A stretch of 64,000 bases of DNA from Methylohalobius crimeensis 10Ki (GCF_000421465.1 NZ_ATXB01000001.1:1674001-1738000), one strand, 5' to 3'. Counted from the stretch's first letter, positions 9,363 to 22,442 are shown. The notes: generated by a model not told the origin, from the sequence alone. Translations and numbers: made by a program.

Positions 9363-10538
9363 TCAGCCGGGGGATTGTTCGATCTCCAATTTGAGTTCGA
9401 TGATCTCCCTCAAATCCCGCAGCGAAATGACGCCCACCAGGCGTTCATCTTCCGCCACCATGAAACACACGGGTGCGTCGGGTCGATTCATGGCGGACAA
9501 CAACTTGGCGGTATCCATATCGGGGGAGATTGTGTTGGCGGACGAGGGGGGGGTGGACAGATCCCTTACTTGTTTTTGCGGCCATTGTTCGGAAGGTATT
9601 TTCTTAACGTCCTCCAGGGTGATGCAACCCAACAGCTTGGCGTCTTCCACCACCGGGAACATCCTGAAATGATAGCGATAGACGTAATCTTCGAGCAATT
9701 GCCGCACATTGATCGAGGGGGGGACGGTGACCGGTTCGCGCCGCATGAACCGGCTGGCGGGTTCCCCTTGAATCATTTCATGCAAAACCATTTGCTGGTA
9801 TGAGGTCCGGGCGGCGCCGCGCAGGAAAGCGCCGATCAAAAACCACCACATGCCGCCGATGAAATTGCCTTGAATGAAGGCCAGAACGCCCAGAATCATC
9901 AACACCAGCCCGAATCCGGCGCCGATCTGACTGGAAAGGCGAGTGGCATCCAGCAGATTCTTCTTCCATTGCCATAGCAAGGCGCGCAGCATGCGACCGC
10001 CGTCCAGAGGAAAGGCGGGCACCAGGTTGAACACCGCGACCACCATGTTGACGATCCCCAGGTAGTGGGCGATTCCGATGATCGCGGTCGGCCACGCTCC
10101 CGAAGTGGCCAGAGTTTCCAGTTGGAAGAAAAGAAACGCGAGCAGAAAACTTGCCAGGGGACCTGCGATCGCCATGAAAAATTCCGCCTTGGGGCTGGGA
10201 GGCTCGTGTTCCATTTGCGCGACTCCGCCGAAGATGAACAGAGTAATCCCCCTGATCGGCAAGTCGTAGCGCCGTGCGACAAGCGAATGGGACAGTTCGT
10301 GGAACACGATGGAGAAGAAAATGCCCACCGCGCCGGCGACGCCCATCCACCAATAGGTTTTTTTGGAAAGGTCGGGATAATCGGCGGGAAACATCCCCGC
10401 GGCCAAGGTCCAGGTAATGAGCAGCGCCAAAAGCAACCAGCTCAGATCCAACTTGACCTCGAAACCGAAGAGACGAAACAGGCGGTAGCTCCCGAACATG
10501 GAGACCGACTCGGAAGATTTTCTTGGATTGCTAGCCAC
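9363..10538 (-). CDS. Site-2 protease family zinc metalloprotease with CBS domains
   Basis: Intramembrane metalloprotease of the S2P/SpoIVFB type. The 391 residues contain several membrane segments, the zinc motif HELSH (residues 80-84) and the third-ligand motif NLVPAFPLDGGRMLRA near residue 170, followed by a C-terminal pair of CBS domains (about 260-390). CBS domains in this family are thought to sense adenine nucleotides. The start is a GTG with a near-perfect AAGGAGG nine bases upstream. A shorter start at Met14 is less well supported. Substrate unknown. Confidence 0.9.
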   Translation of the reverse strand: MASNPRKSSESVSMFGSYRLFRLFGFEVKLDLSWLLLALLITWTLAAGMFPADYPDLSKKTYWWMGVAGAVGIFFSIVFHELSHSLVARRYDLPIRGITLFIFGGVAQMEHEPPSPKAEFFMAIAGPLASFLLAFLFFQLETLATSGAWPTAIIGIAHYLGIVNMVVAVFNLVPAFPLDGGRMLRALLWQWKKNLLDATRLSSQIGAGFGLVLMILGVLAFIQGNFIGGMWWFLIGAFLRGAARTSYQQMVLHEMIQGEPASRFMRREPVTVPPSINVRQLLEDYVYRYHFRMFPVVEDAKLLGCITLEDVKKIPSEQWPQKQVRDLSTPPSSANTISPDMDTAKLLSAMNRPDAPVCFMVAEDERLVGVISLRDLREIIELKLEIEQSPG

Positions 10539-10617
10539 CTTATTCAGCCTCCTTTCGATGGAAATTGATTTCGAGTGTAGTGGGCGGGATCAAGCGCGGC
10601 ATTGAGAAATATCAATT

Positions 10618-11805
10618 TCATTCCGCGCGCAACGCCACGATGGGATCCAGTCTTGCCGCCCGCCAGGCGGGAATCGCGCCCCCCGCAAGGCCCACGGCGA
10701 CGGCGACCGCCTCGGCCAAAAGTGCGTAATCCCATTGCATGCGGGCGGGCAGTTCCGGAATCAAGAGGGCTATCAGCCAGGCGCCGCCCCCGCCCAGGAC
10801 CAGTCCGGCGATTCCTCCCAGCAGCGCCAGCAGCAGGGCTTCCCCCAGGAAGAGGAAAATGACCTGCCGGCGGCGGGCGCCCAATGCACGCAGCAAGCCG
10901 ATTTCGCCCCGCCGTTCGCTGACCGCGACCGTTTGGATGGTGAGAATGCCGATGCCGCCGACGATCAGGGAGATACTGCCCAAGGCACCCACCGCCAGCG
11001 TCAGGACTTCCAAGACCGAGCCCAAAGTCTCCAGCATTTGATCCTGGGTGATGAGGGTGAAGTCCTCGCGTCCGTGGCGACGCTGCAAAAGCGCGCGTAT
11101 CTTTTCCGCCACCTTGGCGCTGTCGGCGTCGGGGGCATAGAGAATGTCGATTTCCATCACCCCTTCCCGGTTGAACAATCCCAAGGCGCGTTCCACCGGC
11201 ACATACACCGCGTCGTCGAGGTCGAAGCCGAGCATTCTTCCCTTGGGGGTCATCATCCCGATGATACGGTAGCGCTCGCCGGCGATGGTCAGTCGTCGAC
11301 CCAGCACCGATCCGCTGTCGAACAATTCATGACGGACGGTGGCGCCCAAGGTGGTGAACGGGCGGTTTCCGGGGGGGAGGAAGCGGCCGGCGGTAGGGGG
11401 AAGGCGCCAGACCCGGGGCAGGTCGGGACCCACCCCGAACAAGGTGGTGCGGCGACTGCGTCCGGCACCCTTGACCTCCACGTTGCCCATCACCATCGGC
11501 ACCACGCCCAGCACTTGGGGAAGCCGTCCGATCGCTGCGGCGTCGGCCACCGTCAAGGGCCGGACCGTTCCGATCAGTCCTCCGGAGACGCCGAATGTTT
11601 GGGTACGCCCCGGCGTCACCGCGATCAAATGGCTTCCGAACTGGGTGAATTGATTGAGCACGAAGCGTTGCACGCCGCCGCCGATGGCGGTGAGCAACAC
11701 CACCGTGGCGATGCCGATGGCGATCCCCAGACCAGTCAAAAAGCTGCGGCCTCCGTAAGCCCGAAGAGAAGCCGAAACAAGGTGAAGGTAATCGGGGAAG
11801 CGCAT
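10618..11805 (-). CDS. ABC transporter permease, MacB/FtsX type (second permease)
   Basis: 395 residues with the MacB architecture: an N-terminal membrane helix (FLTGLGIAIGIATVVLLTAIGGG), a large periplasmic domain (about 50-260) and a C-terminal FtsX domain with three helices (SISLIVGGIGILTIQTVAVSERRGEIGLLRALGA). No ATPase domain is attached. It ends in LDPIVALRAE, like its sister at 13189-14394. In the ancestral order it probably followed that gene directly; an IS110 element and REP pair now separate them. It works with the ATPase at 14391-15089 and the adaptor at 15089-16231, presumably exporting a peptide, lipid or drug. Substrate unknown. Confidence 0.88.
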   Translation of the reverse strand: MRFPDYLHLVSASLRAYGGRSFLTGLGIAIGIATVVLLTAIGGGVQRFVLNQFTQFGSHLIAVTPGRTQTFGVSGGLIGTVRPLTVADAAAIGRLPQVLGVVPMVMGNVEVKGAGRSRRTTLFGVGPDLPRVWRLPPTAGRFLPPGNRPFTTLGATVRHELFDSGSVLGRRLTIAGERYRIIGMMTPKGRMLGFDLDDAVYVPVERALGLFNREGVMEIDILYAPDADSAKVAEKIRALLQRRHGREDFTLITQDQMLETLGSVLEVLTLAVGALGSISLIVGGIGILTIQTVAVSERRGEIGLLRALGARRRQVIFLFLGEALLLALLGGIAGLVLGGGGAWLIALLIPELPARMQWDYALLAEAVAVAVGLAGGAIPAWRAARLDPIVALRAE

Positions 11806-11885
11806 GGATTAGGAATTATTTACTTTTGTCGGCATCTGCGGGAAGAGCCGGAAATGGCGAAGCACCAAATGACTCAAATAGAGTC

Positions 11886-11954
11886 CCTTCTCCCGCTGGC
11901 GGGAGAAGGCAAGGTTGAGGGTGGTTCGAAAACCCTCTCCCGCCAGCGGGAGAG
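11886..11954. repeat. REP-like pair of palindromes
   Basis: Two closely related palindromes in opposite sense: 11886-11909 (11-bp stem CCTTCTCCCGC around TG) and 11935-11954 (9-bp stem CTCTCCCGC around CA), separated by 25 bases. This is the usual layout of a bacterial REP doublet (BIME). It lies between the upstream IS110 transposase and the downstream permease; IS110-family elements often insert at such palindromes. Confidence 0.75.
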
Positions 11955-11955
11955 C

Positions 11956-13188
<1,233 letters not shown>

Positions 13189-14394
13189 CTAGTGAGGATG
13201 GAGCGCGACCACCGGGTCCAGGCGGGCGGCGCGGCGCGCCGGCAGGAGACCGAAGATCAAACCGGTGCCGATGGCCACCGCGCCTGCGGCGGGCAGCGAC
13301 CAGGGCGCCACCTGGAAGGAGATTTGCGGCCAAAGCCGGTCGAGGCCGGCCAGCGCCACCATCGCAAGTAAGGTTCCGCAGGCGGTGCCCAGAAGGGAAA
13401 GCAGCAGCGCTTCGGCGAGAAAAATTTTCAATATCTCGCCGGTGGATGCGCCCAATGCTTTGAGCAGACCGATTTCCGAAGTGCGCTGGGCCACCGCCAC
13501 CAGCATCACGTTCATGATCAAGATACCCGCCACCACCAGGCTGATGGCGGCGATTCCGCCCACCGCCAGGGTCAGGCTTTGGAGAATCTGTCCGAAGGCG
13601 GATAGGATCGCGTCCTGAGTCAGAACGGTGATGTCTTTTTCGCCTTCATGGCGGGTTTGGATGATCGTTTCGATGTCCTGTTGGGCCCGGGGAATGGCGG
13701 CTCGACTTTGGGCCTGGGCCACGATTCGAAATAATCCGGGGGTGTTGAACAGCATTTGCGCCGAGGCCGCCGGGATCAGGGCGATCTCGTCCACTTCCTC
13801 GCCGAAGGCGTGACCGGTGCTTTGGAGGATTCCGATGACCCGGAAGCGGCGGTCGCCGATGCGAAGCCATTTTCCCAAAGCCGATTCACCCGCGAACAGC
13901 TCTCGTCTCAAGGTTTGGCCCAGGACTACCACCGGGCGCCCATGATGGGGATCGTCCGGGGGTAGGAATTGACCTCGGGCCATCTCCAGATGCCGAATAG
14001 CCAAAAAAGGGGAGGTGGTCCCCAGGATATTGGCCTCCCGGCTGCGGCCCCGGTACTGAACCGGCGCCGCGCCCACCACGATCGGTGCGACCTTCTCGAC
14101 GGCGGAGCTTCGGAGCAGAGCGAGGGCGTCGTCCAGGGTCAGATCGCGCGGTGTTTCCCCCAATAAGGGCGGGGGGCCGCCGCGGGTTTCGTTGCGTCCG
14201 GGCAGAACGATCAGCAAATGGGTCCCCAGTCCGGCGAACTGGTCCACCACGTACCGGCGGGTGCTGTCGCCCAGGCCGGTCAGCAAGATCACCGCACAAG
14301 TAGCGATGCCCATGGCCAACAAGGTCAATCCGCTCCGCAAGGGGTTGGCGGCGATCGCCTGGAAAGCGAAACGAAACCGGTCGGGTAAATTCAT
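13189..14394 (-). CDS. ABC transporter permease, MacB/FtsX type (first permease)
   Basis: 401 residues with the same build as the permease at 10618-11805: an N-terminal helix (SGLTLLAMGIATCAVILLTGLGD), a periplasmic MacB_PCD-like domain and a C-terminal FtsX domain (VAGILIMNVMLVAVAQRTSEIGLLKALGA, then two more helices). Its ATG overlaps the stop of the ATPase gene by 4 bases, so the two are coupled. Having two separate permeases and one ATPase suggests a heterodimeric transporter rather than a homodimer of a fused MacB. The 3' end abuts the IS110 element. Confidence 0.88.
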   Translation of the reverse strand: MNLPDRFRFAFQAIAANPLRSGLTLLAMGIATCAVILLTGLGDSTRRYVVDQFAGLGTHLLIVLPGRNETRGGPPPLLGETPRDLTLDDALALLRSSAVEKVAPIVVGAAPVQYRGRSREANILGTTSPFLAIRHLEMARGQFLPPDDPHHGRPVVVLGQTLRRELFAGESALGKWLRIGDRRFRVIGILQSTGHAFGEEVDEIALIPAASAQMLFNTPGLFRIVAQAQSRAAIPRAQQDIETIIQTRHEGEKDITVLTQDAILSAFGQILQSLTLAVGGIAAISLVVAGILIMNVMLVAVAQRTSEIGLLKALGASTGEILKIFLAEALLLSLLGTACGTLLAMVALAGLDRLWPQISFQVAPWSLPAAGAVAIGTGLIFGLLPARRAARLDPVVALHPH

Positions 14395-15089
14395 GACTGC
14401 CTGGCATCCTGAATGATGGCGCCGTCGCGCATTTCGATCCGGCGCGCGGCCCGGGCGCCCAATTCTCGGTCGTGGGTGACCACGATCAAGGTCAATCCCT
14501 GCCGGTTCAATTTTTCGAGCACGCCGATCACTTCCCGACCGGAAGCCTGATCTAGATTGCCGGTGGGTTCGTCGGCGAGGATCAAGGCGGGTTCCATGGC
14601 CACCGCGCGACCAATGGCCACCCGCTGGCGCTGTCCCCCGGAAAGTTCGGCCGGGCGGTGGCGGGCGCGATCGGCCAGTCCCAGCGCATTCAACAGTTCG
14701 GTCACTCGCCGGTGTCGCTGTGAGGGAAGTATTCCGGCCAGGGTCATGGGAAGCTCGATGTTTTCCGCCGCGGTCAGGCGCGGGATCAGGTGAAACACCT
14801 GGAATACGAAGCCGATTTGGTCACGCCGCAAGCGGGCACGGTTTTCTTCGTCCAAAGAGGTGGTTTCGATACCCGAGAGGCGATAGCTCCCCTGGTCGGG
14901 TCGGTCGAGGAGACCGAGCACGTTGAGGAGGGTGCTCTTGCCGGACCCGGATGGACCCATCACCGCAAGATACTCCCCGGAGGCGATGTTCAAATGGACA
15001 TTCCGGAGGCCGTAGACGATGGCCTCTCCCACCTGGAAAGTGCGTTCGATATCCCGTAATATCACTTGGCGGCGATGCGAGTCGTGCAT
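14391..15089 (-). CDS. ABC transporter ATP-binding protein, LolD/MacB type
   Basis: 232-residue ATPase. Walker A is GPSGSGKST, the Q-loop region [14 protein letters not shown], the signature [14 protein letters not shown], Walker [14 protein letters not shown], and the H-loop VVTHDREL. The closest subfamily is LolD/MacB/YknY, which partners FtsX-type permeases. The ATG at 15089 shares one base with the stop of the adaptor gene (TAATG) and has GAGGAGA in front. The frame stays open to 15758, but that extension is antisense to the adaptor gene and carries no domain. The 3' end overlaps the first permease by 4 bases. Confidence 0.93.
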   Translation of the reverse strand: MHDSHRRQVILRDIERTFQVGEAIVYGLRNVHLNIASGEYLAVMGPSGSGKSTLLNVLGLLDRPDQGSYRLSGIETTSLDEENRARLRRDQIGFVFQVFHLIPRLTAAENIELPMTLAGILPSQRHRRVTELLNALGLADRARHRPAELSGGQRQRVAIGRAVAMEPALILADEPTGNLDQASGREVIGVLEKLNRQGLTLIVVTHDRELGARAARRIEMRDGAIIQDARQS

Positions 15090-16231
15090 TATTTCTCCTC
15101 GGCATAGGCTTCGGCGCCGGCCTGCACACCTTCTCGATCGAGAGAAAGCACCACTTCTTCGCCGGCGCTGAGACCTTGCCGAACTTCGGTCCAGTCCCAA
15201 TTGCTCAGGCCCGTTTCGAGGCGGCGTTCCACCAGGCGATCCTGCTCCAATACCAACACTTGATCGGCTTCCCTGACCGCCTCGGTGGGAATCCGCAAGG
15301 TGTTTCCCCGGCGAGCCAGGATGATTTCCACGTCGGCGCTGTAGCCGGGGCGTTGCAGCGCTTCGTCTTCGGACTGGAGGAAGTCCACTTCCACCTCCAC
15401 CGTGCGGGCTTGCTTTTCCACTTCCGATACATAGGGAGCGATGCGCCTGAGGCGGCCCGGAAATTGCCGCTCGCCGAAAGCGTCGATGTGAATGCGCGCC
15501 TCGAGACCGGGGGTCAGGTGTCCGCTGTCGATTTCGTCGATGGGGACCGAGATATAAAAACATTCCGCGGAGATCAGATCGACCGCCGGCGGCGTGGGAA
15601 CGGCGGGCGGCGAGGGGGTGGCGTATTCGCCTTCCTCGCCGTAAACTTCCGCCACCAAGCCGTCGAAAGGCGCATAAAGAAGCGTCTTGGCCAGTTGGGC
15701 TTCGGCCAAGGCCAGGCGCGCCTCCCGCACAGTGATGGCCGCTTTGGCCGCGCGGCATTCCTCGGTCAAGGCCTTGGCTTCGGTGTCGGCCTGATCCACC
15801 GCCTCTTCGGAGACCAAGTTGCGTTTATACAAGGGAGGCAAGCGGGCGGCTTGGCGACGGGCGTTTTCGGCACGCAGGCAGGCGGCGTCGGCCGAAGCGC
15901 GGGCCACCTCGGTTTCGTTTTTGGCCAAGGCCACTTGGGCCTGGAAATCCCGGTTCCACAGACTCAAAAGGAGCTGACCCTGCTTGACCGAATCGCCTTC
16001 CTCGACCCATAGGCGTTCGATTTGTCCGCCGATTTCGGGAGAAAGGCGGCTGCGCCGGCAAGCCTTGACGCTGCCCACGCGCGTGTTGGCGACGGTTTCT
16101 TCCACCGTTCCATAGGCGACCGTATGGACCCGGACCGGAATGGGGCGGGGACGGTTGGCGTACCAGAAGACCAGGGCCAGCGCCAGCAGAACGAGAAGAC
16201 TAAAAGCCGTGCGGCGTAAACCGGTTGACAT
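15089..16231 (-). CDS. Periplasmic adaptor (MacA/HlyD-type membrane fusion protein)
   Basis: 380 residues. An N-terminal signal-anchor helix (FSLLVLLALALVFWY) is followed by a lipoyl/barrel-sandwich half (LSPEIGGQIERLWVEEGDSVKQGQLL), a coiled-coil hairpin (about 100-190), the second lipoyl half (LLYAPFDGLVAEVYGEEGEY) and a beta-barrel domain. This is the adaptor of a tripartite MacAB-like exporter; no TolC-like outer-membrane gene is in the window. It is the first gene of the operon and is divergent from the ATPase operon, with 71 bases between the starts. Confidence 0.9.
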   Translation of the reverse strand: MSTGLRRTAFSLLVLLALALVFWYANRPRPIPVRVHTVAYGTVEETVANTRVGSVKACRRSRLSPEIGGQIERLWVEEGDSVKQGQLLLSLWNRDFQAQVALAKNETEVARASADAACLRAENARRQAARLPPLYKRNLVSEEAVDQADTEAKALTEECRAAKAAITVREARLALAEAQLAKTLLYAPFDGLVAEVYGEEGEYATPSPPAVPTPPAVDLISAECFYISVPIDEIDSGHLTPGLEARIHIDAFGERQFPGRLRRIAPYVSEVEKQARTVEVEVDFLQSEDEALQRPGYSADVEIILARRGNTLRIPTEAVREADQVLVLEQDRLVERRLETGLSNWDWTEVRQGLSAGEEVVLSLDREGVQAGAEAYAEEK

Positions 16232-16257
16232 GGCTTCATGGTAATCTAACCTTTTGA

Positions 16258-18091
<1,834 letters not shown>

Positions 18092-18095
<4 letters not shown>

Positions 18096-18370
18096 TCGCG
18101 CCCCGTCACCGGGACTGGTTGGTGGCAGTCCGGCGCCAGGTACGCGACTTTCGCCGCTCCTCGGATGAAGAGCGCACCCTCTTGGCCCAGCTTGCTTACC
18201 TGGGAACCGCGGGGTTGGTGTTGGTATTGCCCATGGTGGCCGGTGCTTATTTGGGTAATTGGATCGACAGCAAGCTTCCCGGTTATTCGATTCAATGGAC
18301 CCTGAGTTTGATTTTTCTGGGCTTGGTGCTCGGCCTGGTCAATCTTTGGCTATTGTTCAAGGGAGAATAA
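18092..18370 (+). CDS. atpQ: N-ATPase accessory membrane protein AtpQ (AtpI-like)
   Basis: A 92-residue protein with a basic, hydrophilic N terminus (RRQVRDFRRSSDEERTL) and two membrane helices (about 38-58 and 66-88), typical of AtpI/AtpQ proteins. In described N-ATPases it is followed by atpR, but here atpB begins 3 bases after the stop. AtpI-type proteins are thought to help c-ring assembly. The start overlaps the atpC stop by ATGA; the upstream in-frame extension to 18068 is not needed. Confidence 0.82.
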
Positions 18371-18373
18371 AGC

Positions 18374-19081
18374 GTGCGGGACGGAGAGATCTTCCCGATC
18401 GTCGTATTCCATTTGGGACCATTGGAGCTGACCGATACCCTGCTGACCGCTTTCGGTCTGACCGTCGTTATCTGGCTGGGAAGCGTGTTGTTTTCCCGCC
18501 GACTCAAGCAGGATCCCGGGCCGATACAGACCTCGGTGGAAGGCATCGTGCTGGCGATGGAGGCATCGATTCGGCAAGTGCTGCCGGCCCATGTGGCGCA
18601 GGTGGGGCCTTTCATCATGGGGCTTTGGTGGTTTCTGCTTCTGGCCAATCTGATCGGCTTGATTCCGGGGCTCCATTCGCCCACCCGCGATCTTTCCATT
18701 ACTTCGGCCCTGGCGCTGCTGGTGTTTTTGTCGGTTCATTGGTTCGGCATTCGCAGTGAAGGCTGGAAAGGCTATCTGAGTCATTATCTAAAGCCGTTTC
18801 CGTTTTTGCTACCGTTTCATTTGGTGAGTGAAATCACCCGAACCGTTGCCTTGGCGGTGCGGTTGTTCGGCAATATGATGAGCCTCGACCTGGTGGCCTT
18901 GATCGTGCTGATGCTGGCCGGATTTCTGGTTCCGGTGCCGATCCTCATGCTCCATATCGTGGAGGCGCTGGTGCAGACTTACATTTTCGGGATGCTCGCC
19001 TTGATGTATATCGCCGGAGGGATTCATTCCTCGCCGCGGCGTTTCGAGTCCCACCCACAAGACAAAGAGGATAGCCAATGA
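18374..19081 (+). CDS. atpB: N-ATPase subunit a
   Basis: Membrane stator subunit that carries the ion half-channels. The 235 residues contain about five helices, and the family core SEITRTVALAVRLFGNMM (near 148-165) holds the essential Arg facing the c-ring. The C-terminal helix AGFLVPVPILMLHIVEALVQTYIFGMLALMYI is read in pieces. The start is GTG at 18374 with AGGGAGA upstream. The N-terminal helix begins almost at once, so the periplasmic tail is short. The stop overlaps the atpE start by ATGA. Confidence 0.93.
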   Translation: MRDGEIFPIVVFHLGPLELTDTLLTAFGLTVVIWLGSVLFSRRLKQDPGPIQTSVEGIVLAMEASIRQVLPAHVAQVGPFIMGLWWFLLLANLIGLIPGLHSPTRDLSITSALALLVFLSVHWFGIRSEGWKGYLSHYLKPFPFLLPFHLVSEITRTVALAVRLFGNMMSLDLVALIVLMLAGFLVPVPILMLHIVEALVQTYIFGMLALMYIAGGIHSSPRRFESHPQDKEDSQ

Positions 19082-19347
19082 CAAATGATATGACCTGGAT
19101 CGTCGTCGCATCGACGGTGGCGGCGGCGTTGGGGATCGGAATCGGCGTGTTGGGGCCGGGAATGGCCATGGGGCGCGCCATCGGGCAGGCCCTGGATGCG
19201 CTGGCCAGACAGCCGGAGGCGGAGAAATCCCTGCTGCGGATGTTGTTCATCGGCCTGGCGATGATCGAATCCCTGGCGATTTATTGCCTGGTGATCATTC
19301 TGATCATTTTGTTTCGCAATCCCTTGCTGAGTTATGTGGTGGGATAA
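19078..19347 (+). CDS. atpE: N-ATPase subunit c (rotor ring) with altered ion-site residues
   Basis: 89-residue hairpin of two helices joined by the ARQPEA loop. The ion-binding carboxylate is Glu64 in MIESLAIY, with Ser65 and Tyr69 placed as in Na+-dependent c subunits (ES...Y). In helix 1, the position that is Gln32 in the Ilyobacter Na+ ring, or a second carboxylate in described N-ATPases, is Met31 (GPGMAMG; codon at 19168-19170). The residue after ES is Leu rather than Thr. A side-chain ligand is therefore missing, and the coupling ion cannot be assumed to be Na+. Confidence 0.93.
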   Translation: MTNDMTWIVVASTVAAALGIGIGVLGPGMAMGRAIGQALDALARQPEAEKSLLRMLFIGLAMIESLAIYCLVIILIILFRNPLLSYVVG

Positions 19348-19352
19348 AAGGG

Positions 19353-20120
19353 ATGGAATTGAACTGGTCCACCTTCGTTTTGGAGATCGTCAACTTTCTG
19401 GTCCTGGTGTGGTTGATCCACCGATTCCTTTACCGGCCGGTACGCCAAACCGTGGATCGCCGACGAAAAGCGATCGAAGAACGGTTGGCCGAGGCCGATC
19501 GTTTGCATCAGGAGGCCGAGGAGATGCAAGCCCGTTACGAGAACCGGTTGGCGGAATGGGAGCAGGAAAAGCAAAAACATTACGAATCCTTGGGCCGGGA
19601 ATTGACGAGCGAACGCCAACGCCGTCTCGAAGCGCTGGAAAAGGAGATCGCGGCCGAACACGCAAAAGCCCGAAAATTATGGGAGCAGGAAAAAAGGGAA
19701 CAGCACCATCATTTGGAGCGTGCAGCCCTGAATCTGGGCGCTTCCTTTACCGCCAAATTGCTGGAGCGTTTGGCCGACCGGCATCTCCAGGATCGCCTAT
19801 TAGAGCTTCTCAAGGAAGATCTCGAGAGCTGGTCCGGCGATCGAATCGAGTCGCTTCGTCGAGGTTGGCGCAATAATCCCGTCCCGGTCACGGTGACCTC
19901 GGCTTTCCCTCTGGAAGAAACCCGTCGGCGCACGATCCATACCCTTTTGAAGCAGCTCTTGGATGAAGCACCCGAAGCGACATTTGCGGTCGATACCGAT
20001 CTGCTCGCGGGGGTACACGTCGATTTGGGCGCATATATCCTGCGCGCCAATTTGCGCGACGAGCTGAAATTTTTTGCCCATGGAGAAGAATCGAGCGTCG
20101 GTGATGAAAGATTCCATTGA
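19353..20120 (+). CDS. atpF: N-ATPase subunit b with C-terminal delta-like region
   Basis: 255 residues, much longer than a housekeeping b subunit (about 156). One N-terminal helix ([20 protein letters not shown]) is followed by a long charged coiled coil (about 30-145) and a C-terminal globular region (about 160-255; [20 protein letters not shown], then [20 protein letters not shown]) that resembles the delta/OSCP C-terminal part. No separate atpH gene is present, as expected for N-ATPases. The start at 19353 follows atpE by 5 bases. Confidence 0.9.
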   Translation: MELNWSTFVLEIVNFLVLVWLIHRFLYRPVRQTVDRRRKAIEERLAEADRLHQEAEEMQARYENRLAEWEQEKQKHYESLGRELTSERQRRLEALEKEIAAEHAKARKLWEQEKREQHHHLERAALNLGASFTAKLLERLADRHLQDRLLELLKEDLESWSGDRIESLRRGWRNNPVPVTVTSAFPLEETRRRTIHTLLKQLLDEAPEATFAVDTDLLAGVHVDLGAYILRANLRDELKFFAHGEESSVGDERFH

Positions 20121-21582
20121 TTGGTCCACCGGCGGGGACGCATTTGAAACGTTACGCCACCGGCTCGAGGGTTACCGATTCGAGCCGCACCTGACCGAGC
20201 AGGGGGAAGTCGTCTCGGTGGGAGACGGGATCACCTGGATTCAGGGGCTGCCGTCGGCGGCGTTGGACGATCTTCTCCAGTTCGATGAAGGCAGCCGGGG
20301 CGTGGTATTCGACTTGCGGGCCGATCGGGTGGGAGCGATTCTTCTGGAGCAGAGCGACCGTTTGACCGCCGGGACCACGGTTCAGCGCGCCGGCAGGATC
20401 TTGAGTATCCCGGTGGGGCAGGCGCTTCTGGGAAGGGTGATCGATCCTTTGGGCTATCCCCTGGACGGCTTGGAGCCCCCTTCTTGTCATGCTCGTCGGC
20501 CCTTGGACGCTTTGTCGCCGCCGATCGTCGCGCGGGATTTCGTCGAGACGCCCCTGTATAGCGGTTGCAAGAGCATCGACACCATGATCCCCCTCGGACG
20601 CGGTCAGCGTCAGCTCATCATCGGCGACGAGGGGACCGGGCGTAGCTCCCTGGCGCTGGATGCGGTGATTCATCAGCGCCATCAAAATGTCCTTTGTGTC
20701 TATGTGCTGATCGGCCAGAAGCGCTCGAGCGTGGTCGCCACCATCGAGACCCTGCGCCGGTTCGACGCCATGGACTATACCGTGGTGGTGGTGGGGGAGG
20801 CCTTTGCCTTGCCCGGCTTGAAGTATTTGGCGCCCATGGCCGGCTGCGCCATCGCCGAATATTGGATGCTACGTGGCCGCGATACCCTGGTGATATACGA
20901 CGATCTCAGCACCCATGCCGCGACCTACCGGGAATTGTCCCTGCTCCTGCGTCGCCCTCCCGGACGCGAAGCCTATCCGGGGGATGTGTTTTACCTTCAT
21001 TCGCGCCTTTTGGAACGGTCCACGCGTCTGAATGCCGACCACGGAGGGGGGAGTATGTCGGCGCTCCCCGTTGTCGAAACCAAGCAAGGGGAAATCGCCG
21101 CCTACATTCCCACCAATCTGATCTCCATTACCGACGGGCAGGTGTATCTGGATCAGCAGTTGTTCGCCGCCGGTTTCCGCCCCGCCATCGACATCGGCAA
21201 ATCGGTCTCCCGGATCGGCGGCAAAGCCCAGCATCCCAAAATCAAAGCCGAGGCAGGGCGAATGAAACTGGATTATCTGCAGTTTCTGGACTTGGAAGCC
21301 TTCACCCGCTTCGGGGCCAAGTTGGAGGAAAGCGTGGCGCGGAAGATCCGGCGCGGGCGCATACTTCGGGAAATCCTGAAGCAAGAGCGTTTGCATCCCT
21401 TGCCCATCGAATTTCAACTGGCGTGGTTGATCGCCTTCAATGAAGGATTAATCGACTCGATCGCATTGGACCAGGTGCCGGAACGGATCGCTTCTCTGGA
21501 GAAAGCGGTGGCAACTTCCGGTTTGGGATTGGAGACCGATCGCGAAGTGTGGCTCCACCATCTCAGGGGGTGGTTGGCATGA
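20104..21582 (+). CDS. atpA: N-ATPase subunit alpha with Arg in place of the Walker A Lys
   Basis: Non-catalytic alpha subunit, 492 residues from ATG 20104. The N-terminal barrel ([20 protein letters not shown]), the nucleotide-binding domain and the C-terminal domain are all present. Family motifs [51 protein letters not shown] and [13 protein letters not shown] are intact. The P-loop reads GDEGTGRSS instead of the usual GDRQTGKTA, so the conserved Lys is Arg (codon 20641-20643) and RQ is replaced by EG. It overlaps the atpF end by 17 bases. Confidence 0.94.
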   Translation: MKDSIDWSTGGDAFETLRHRLEGYRFEPHLTEQGEVVSVGDGITWIQGLPSAALDDLLQFDEGSRGVVFDLRADRVGAILLEQSDRLTAGTTVQRAGRILSIPVGQALLGRVIDPLGYPLDGLEPPSCHARRPLDALSPPIVARDFVETPLYSGCKSIDTMIPLGRGQRQLIIGDEGTGRSSLALDAVIHQRHQNVLCVYVLIGQKRSSVVATIETLRRFDAMDYTVVVVGEAFALPGLKYLAPMAGCAIAEYWMLRGRDTLVIYDDLSTHAATYRELSLLLRRPPGREAYPGDVFYLHSRLLERSTRLNADHGGGSMSALPVVETKQGEIAAYIPTNLISITDGQVYLDQQLFAAGFRPAIDIGKSVSRIGGKAQHPKIKAEAGRMKLDYLQFLDLEAFTRFGAKLEESVARKIRRGRILREILKQERLHPLPIEFQLAWLIAFNEGLIDSIALDQVPERIASLEKAVATSGLGLETDREVWLHHLRGWLA

Positions 21583-22430
21583 GCCGTCGCCGTGAGGTGG
21601 AAAGCCGCCTGACCGCCCTGGGGGAAATGCGCGAGATTATGGCGGCGATGAAGAATTTGGCCTTCATGGAAACGCGCAAACTTGGCCGGTTCATGGATTA
21701 CCAGCGCCTTGCGGTGGCGACCATCGAACGGGCGGCGACGGATTTTTTGAGCGGCTGGCCGGAATACTTTTCCCAATCCGTTCCCACCCGGATTGCTTTT
21801 GTGGTGATCGGCTCGGAGCGGGGTTTCTGCGGCGATTACAACGAAAAGCTGTTGGAAGCGGTGGAGAACCACTGCCGGAGAATGCACTGCCGGGCACGGT
21901 TGGTGGCGGTGGGAAGCCGCCTGGAAGACCAATTGAGAGGAGACTCCCGGTTGCTTCACTCCATGGCGGGGGCCACGGTGGCGGAAGAGGTACCCGAGGT
22001 GCTCCAAGAGGTGGTGACGGTAATCAATCGTTTGGACAAAGAAGGGCAACCGGCCGCCTGGTTCGGTTTGCATCATAGCGACAGTCACAATGACGGCAGC
22101 TTCTCCTCCCGGCTTACCTCGCTTTTGCCGCCGTTCCAGCAGTTGAAGACCAAAACCGAAACTTTAGCCGGGCAACCTCTCTTGTATCTGGAACCGGGGG
22201 TATTATTGGAAGGGTTGGTGGATCACTACCTATTTGCGCTGCTCAATACGATGTTTTTCGAAGCCTTGCTGGCCGAGCACCAGCGGCGCGTTCAGCACCT
22301 TTCCGGCGCCATCGACCGGCTCGATGAGAATTGCCGAAATCTCGCCATTCGCCGCAACGTCCTGCGCCAGGAAGAAATTACCGAAGAGATCGAAATGATC
22401 ATGTTGAGTGCCGGCGCGCTGGAAGAATAG
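21579..22430 (+). CDS. atpG: N-ATPase subunit gamma
   Basis: Central-shaft subunit, 283 residues. The N-terminal coiled coil ([23 protein letters not shown]) and the C-terminal coiled coil ([31 protein letters not shown], read in parts) are the rotor arms. The Rossmann-like middle shows the family motif [14 protein letters not shown]. The C terminus is somewhat divergent, as is common in this subgroup. Last gene of the operon; its ATG overlaps the atpA stop by ATGA. It converges on moeA 12 bases away with no obvious terminator hairpin. Confidence 0.93.
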   Translation: MSRRREVESRLTALGEMREIMAAMKNLAFMETRKLGRFMDYQRLAVATIERAATDFLSGWPEYFSQSVPTRIAFVVIGSERGFCGDYNEKLLEAVENHCRRMHCRARLVAVGSRLEDQLRGDSRLLHSMAGATVAEEVPEVLQEVVTVINRLDKEGQPAAWFGLHHSDSHNDGSFSSRLTSLLPPFQQLKTKTETLAGQPLLYLEPGVLLEGLVDHYLFALLNTMFFEALLAEHQRRVQHLSGAIDRLDENCRNLAIRRNVLRQEEITEEIEMIMLSAGALEE

Positions 22431-22442
22431 GGTTGATCTCTC

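Noticed and set aside
15090-15758. N-terminal extension of the ABC ATPase frame
   Set aside because: It lies antisense to the adaptor gene, is Arg/Gly-rich shadow sequence without a domain, and the true ATG with GAGGAGA is at 15089.
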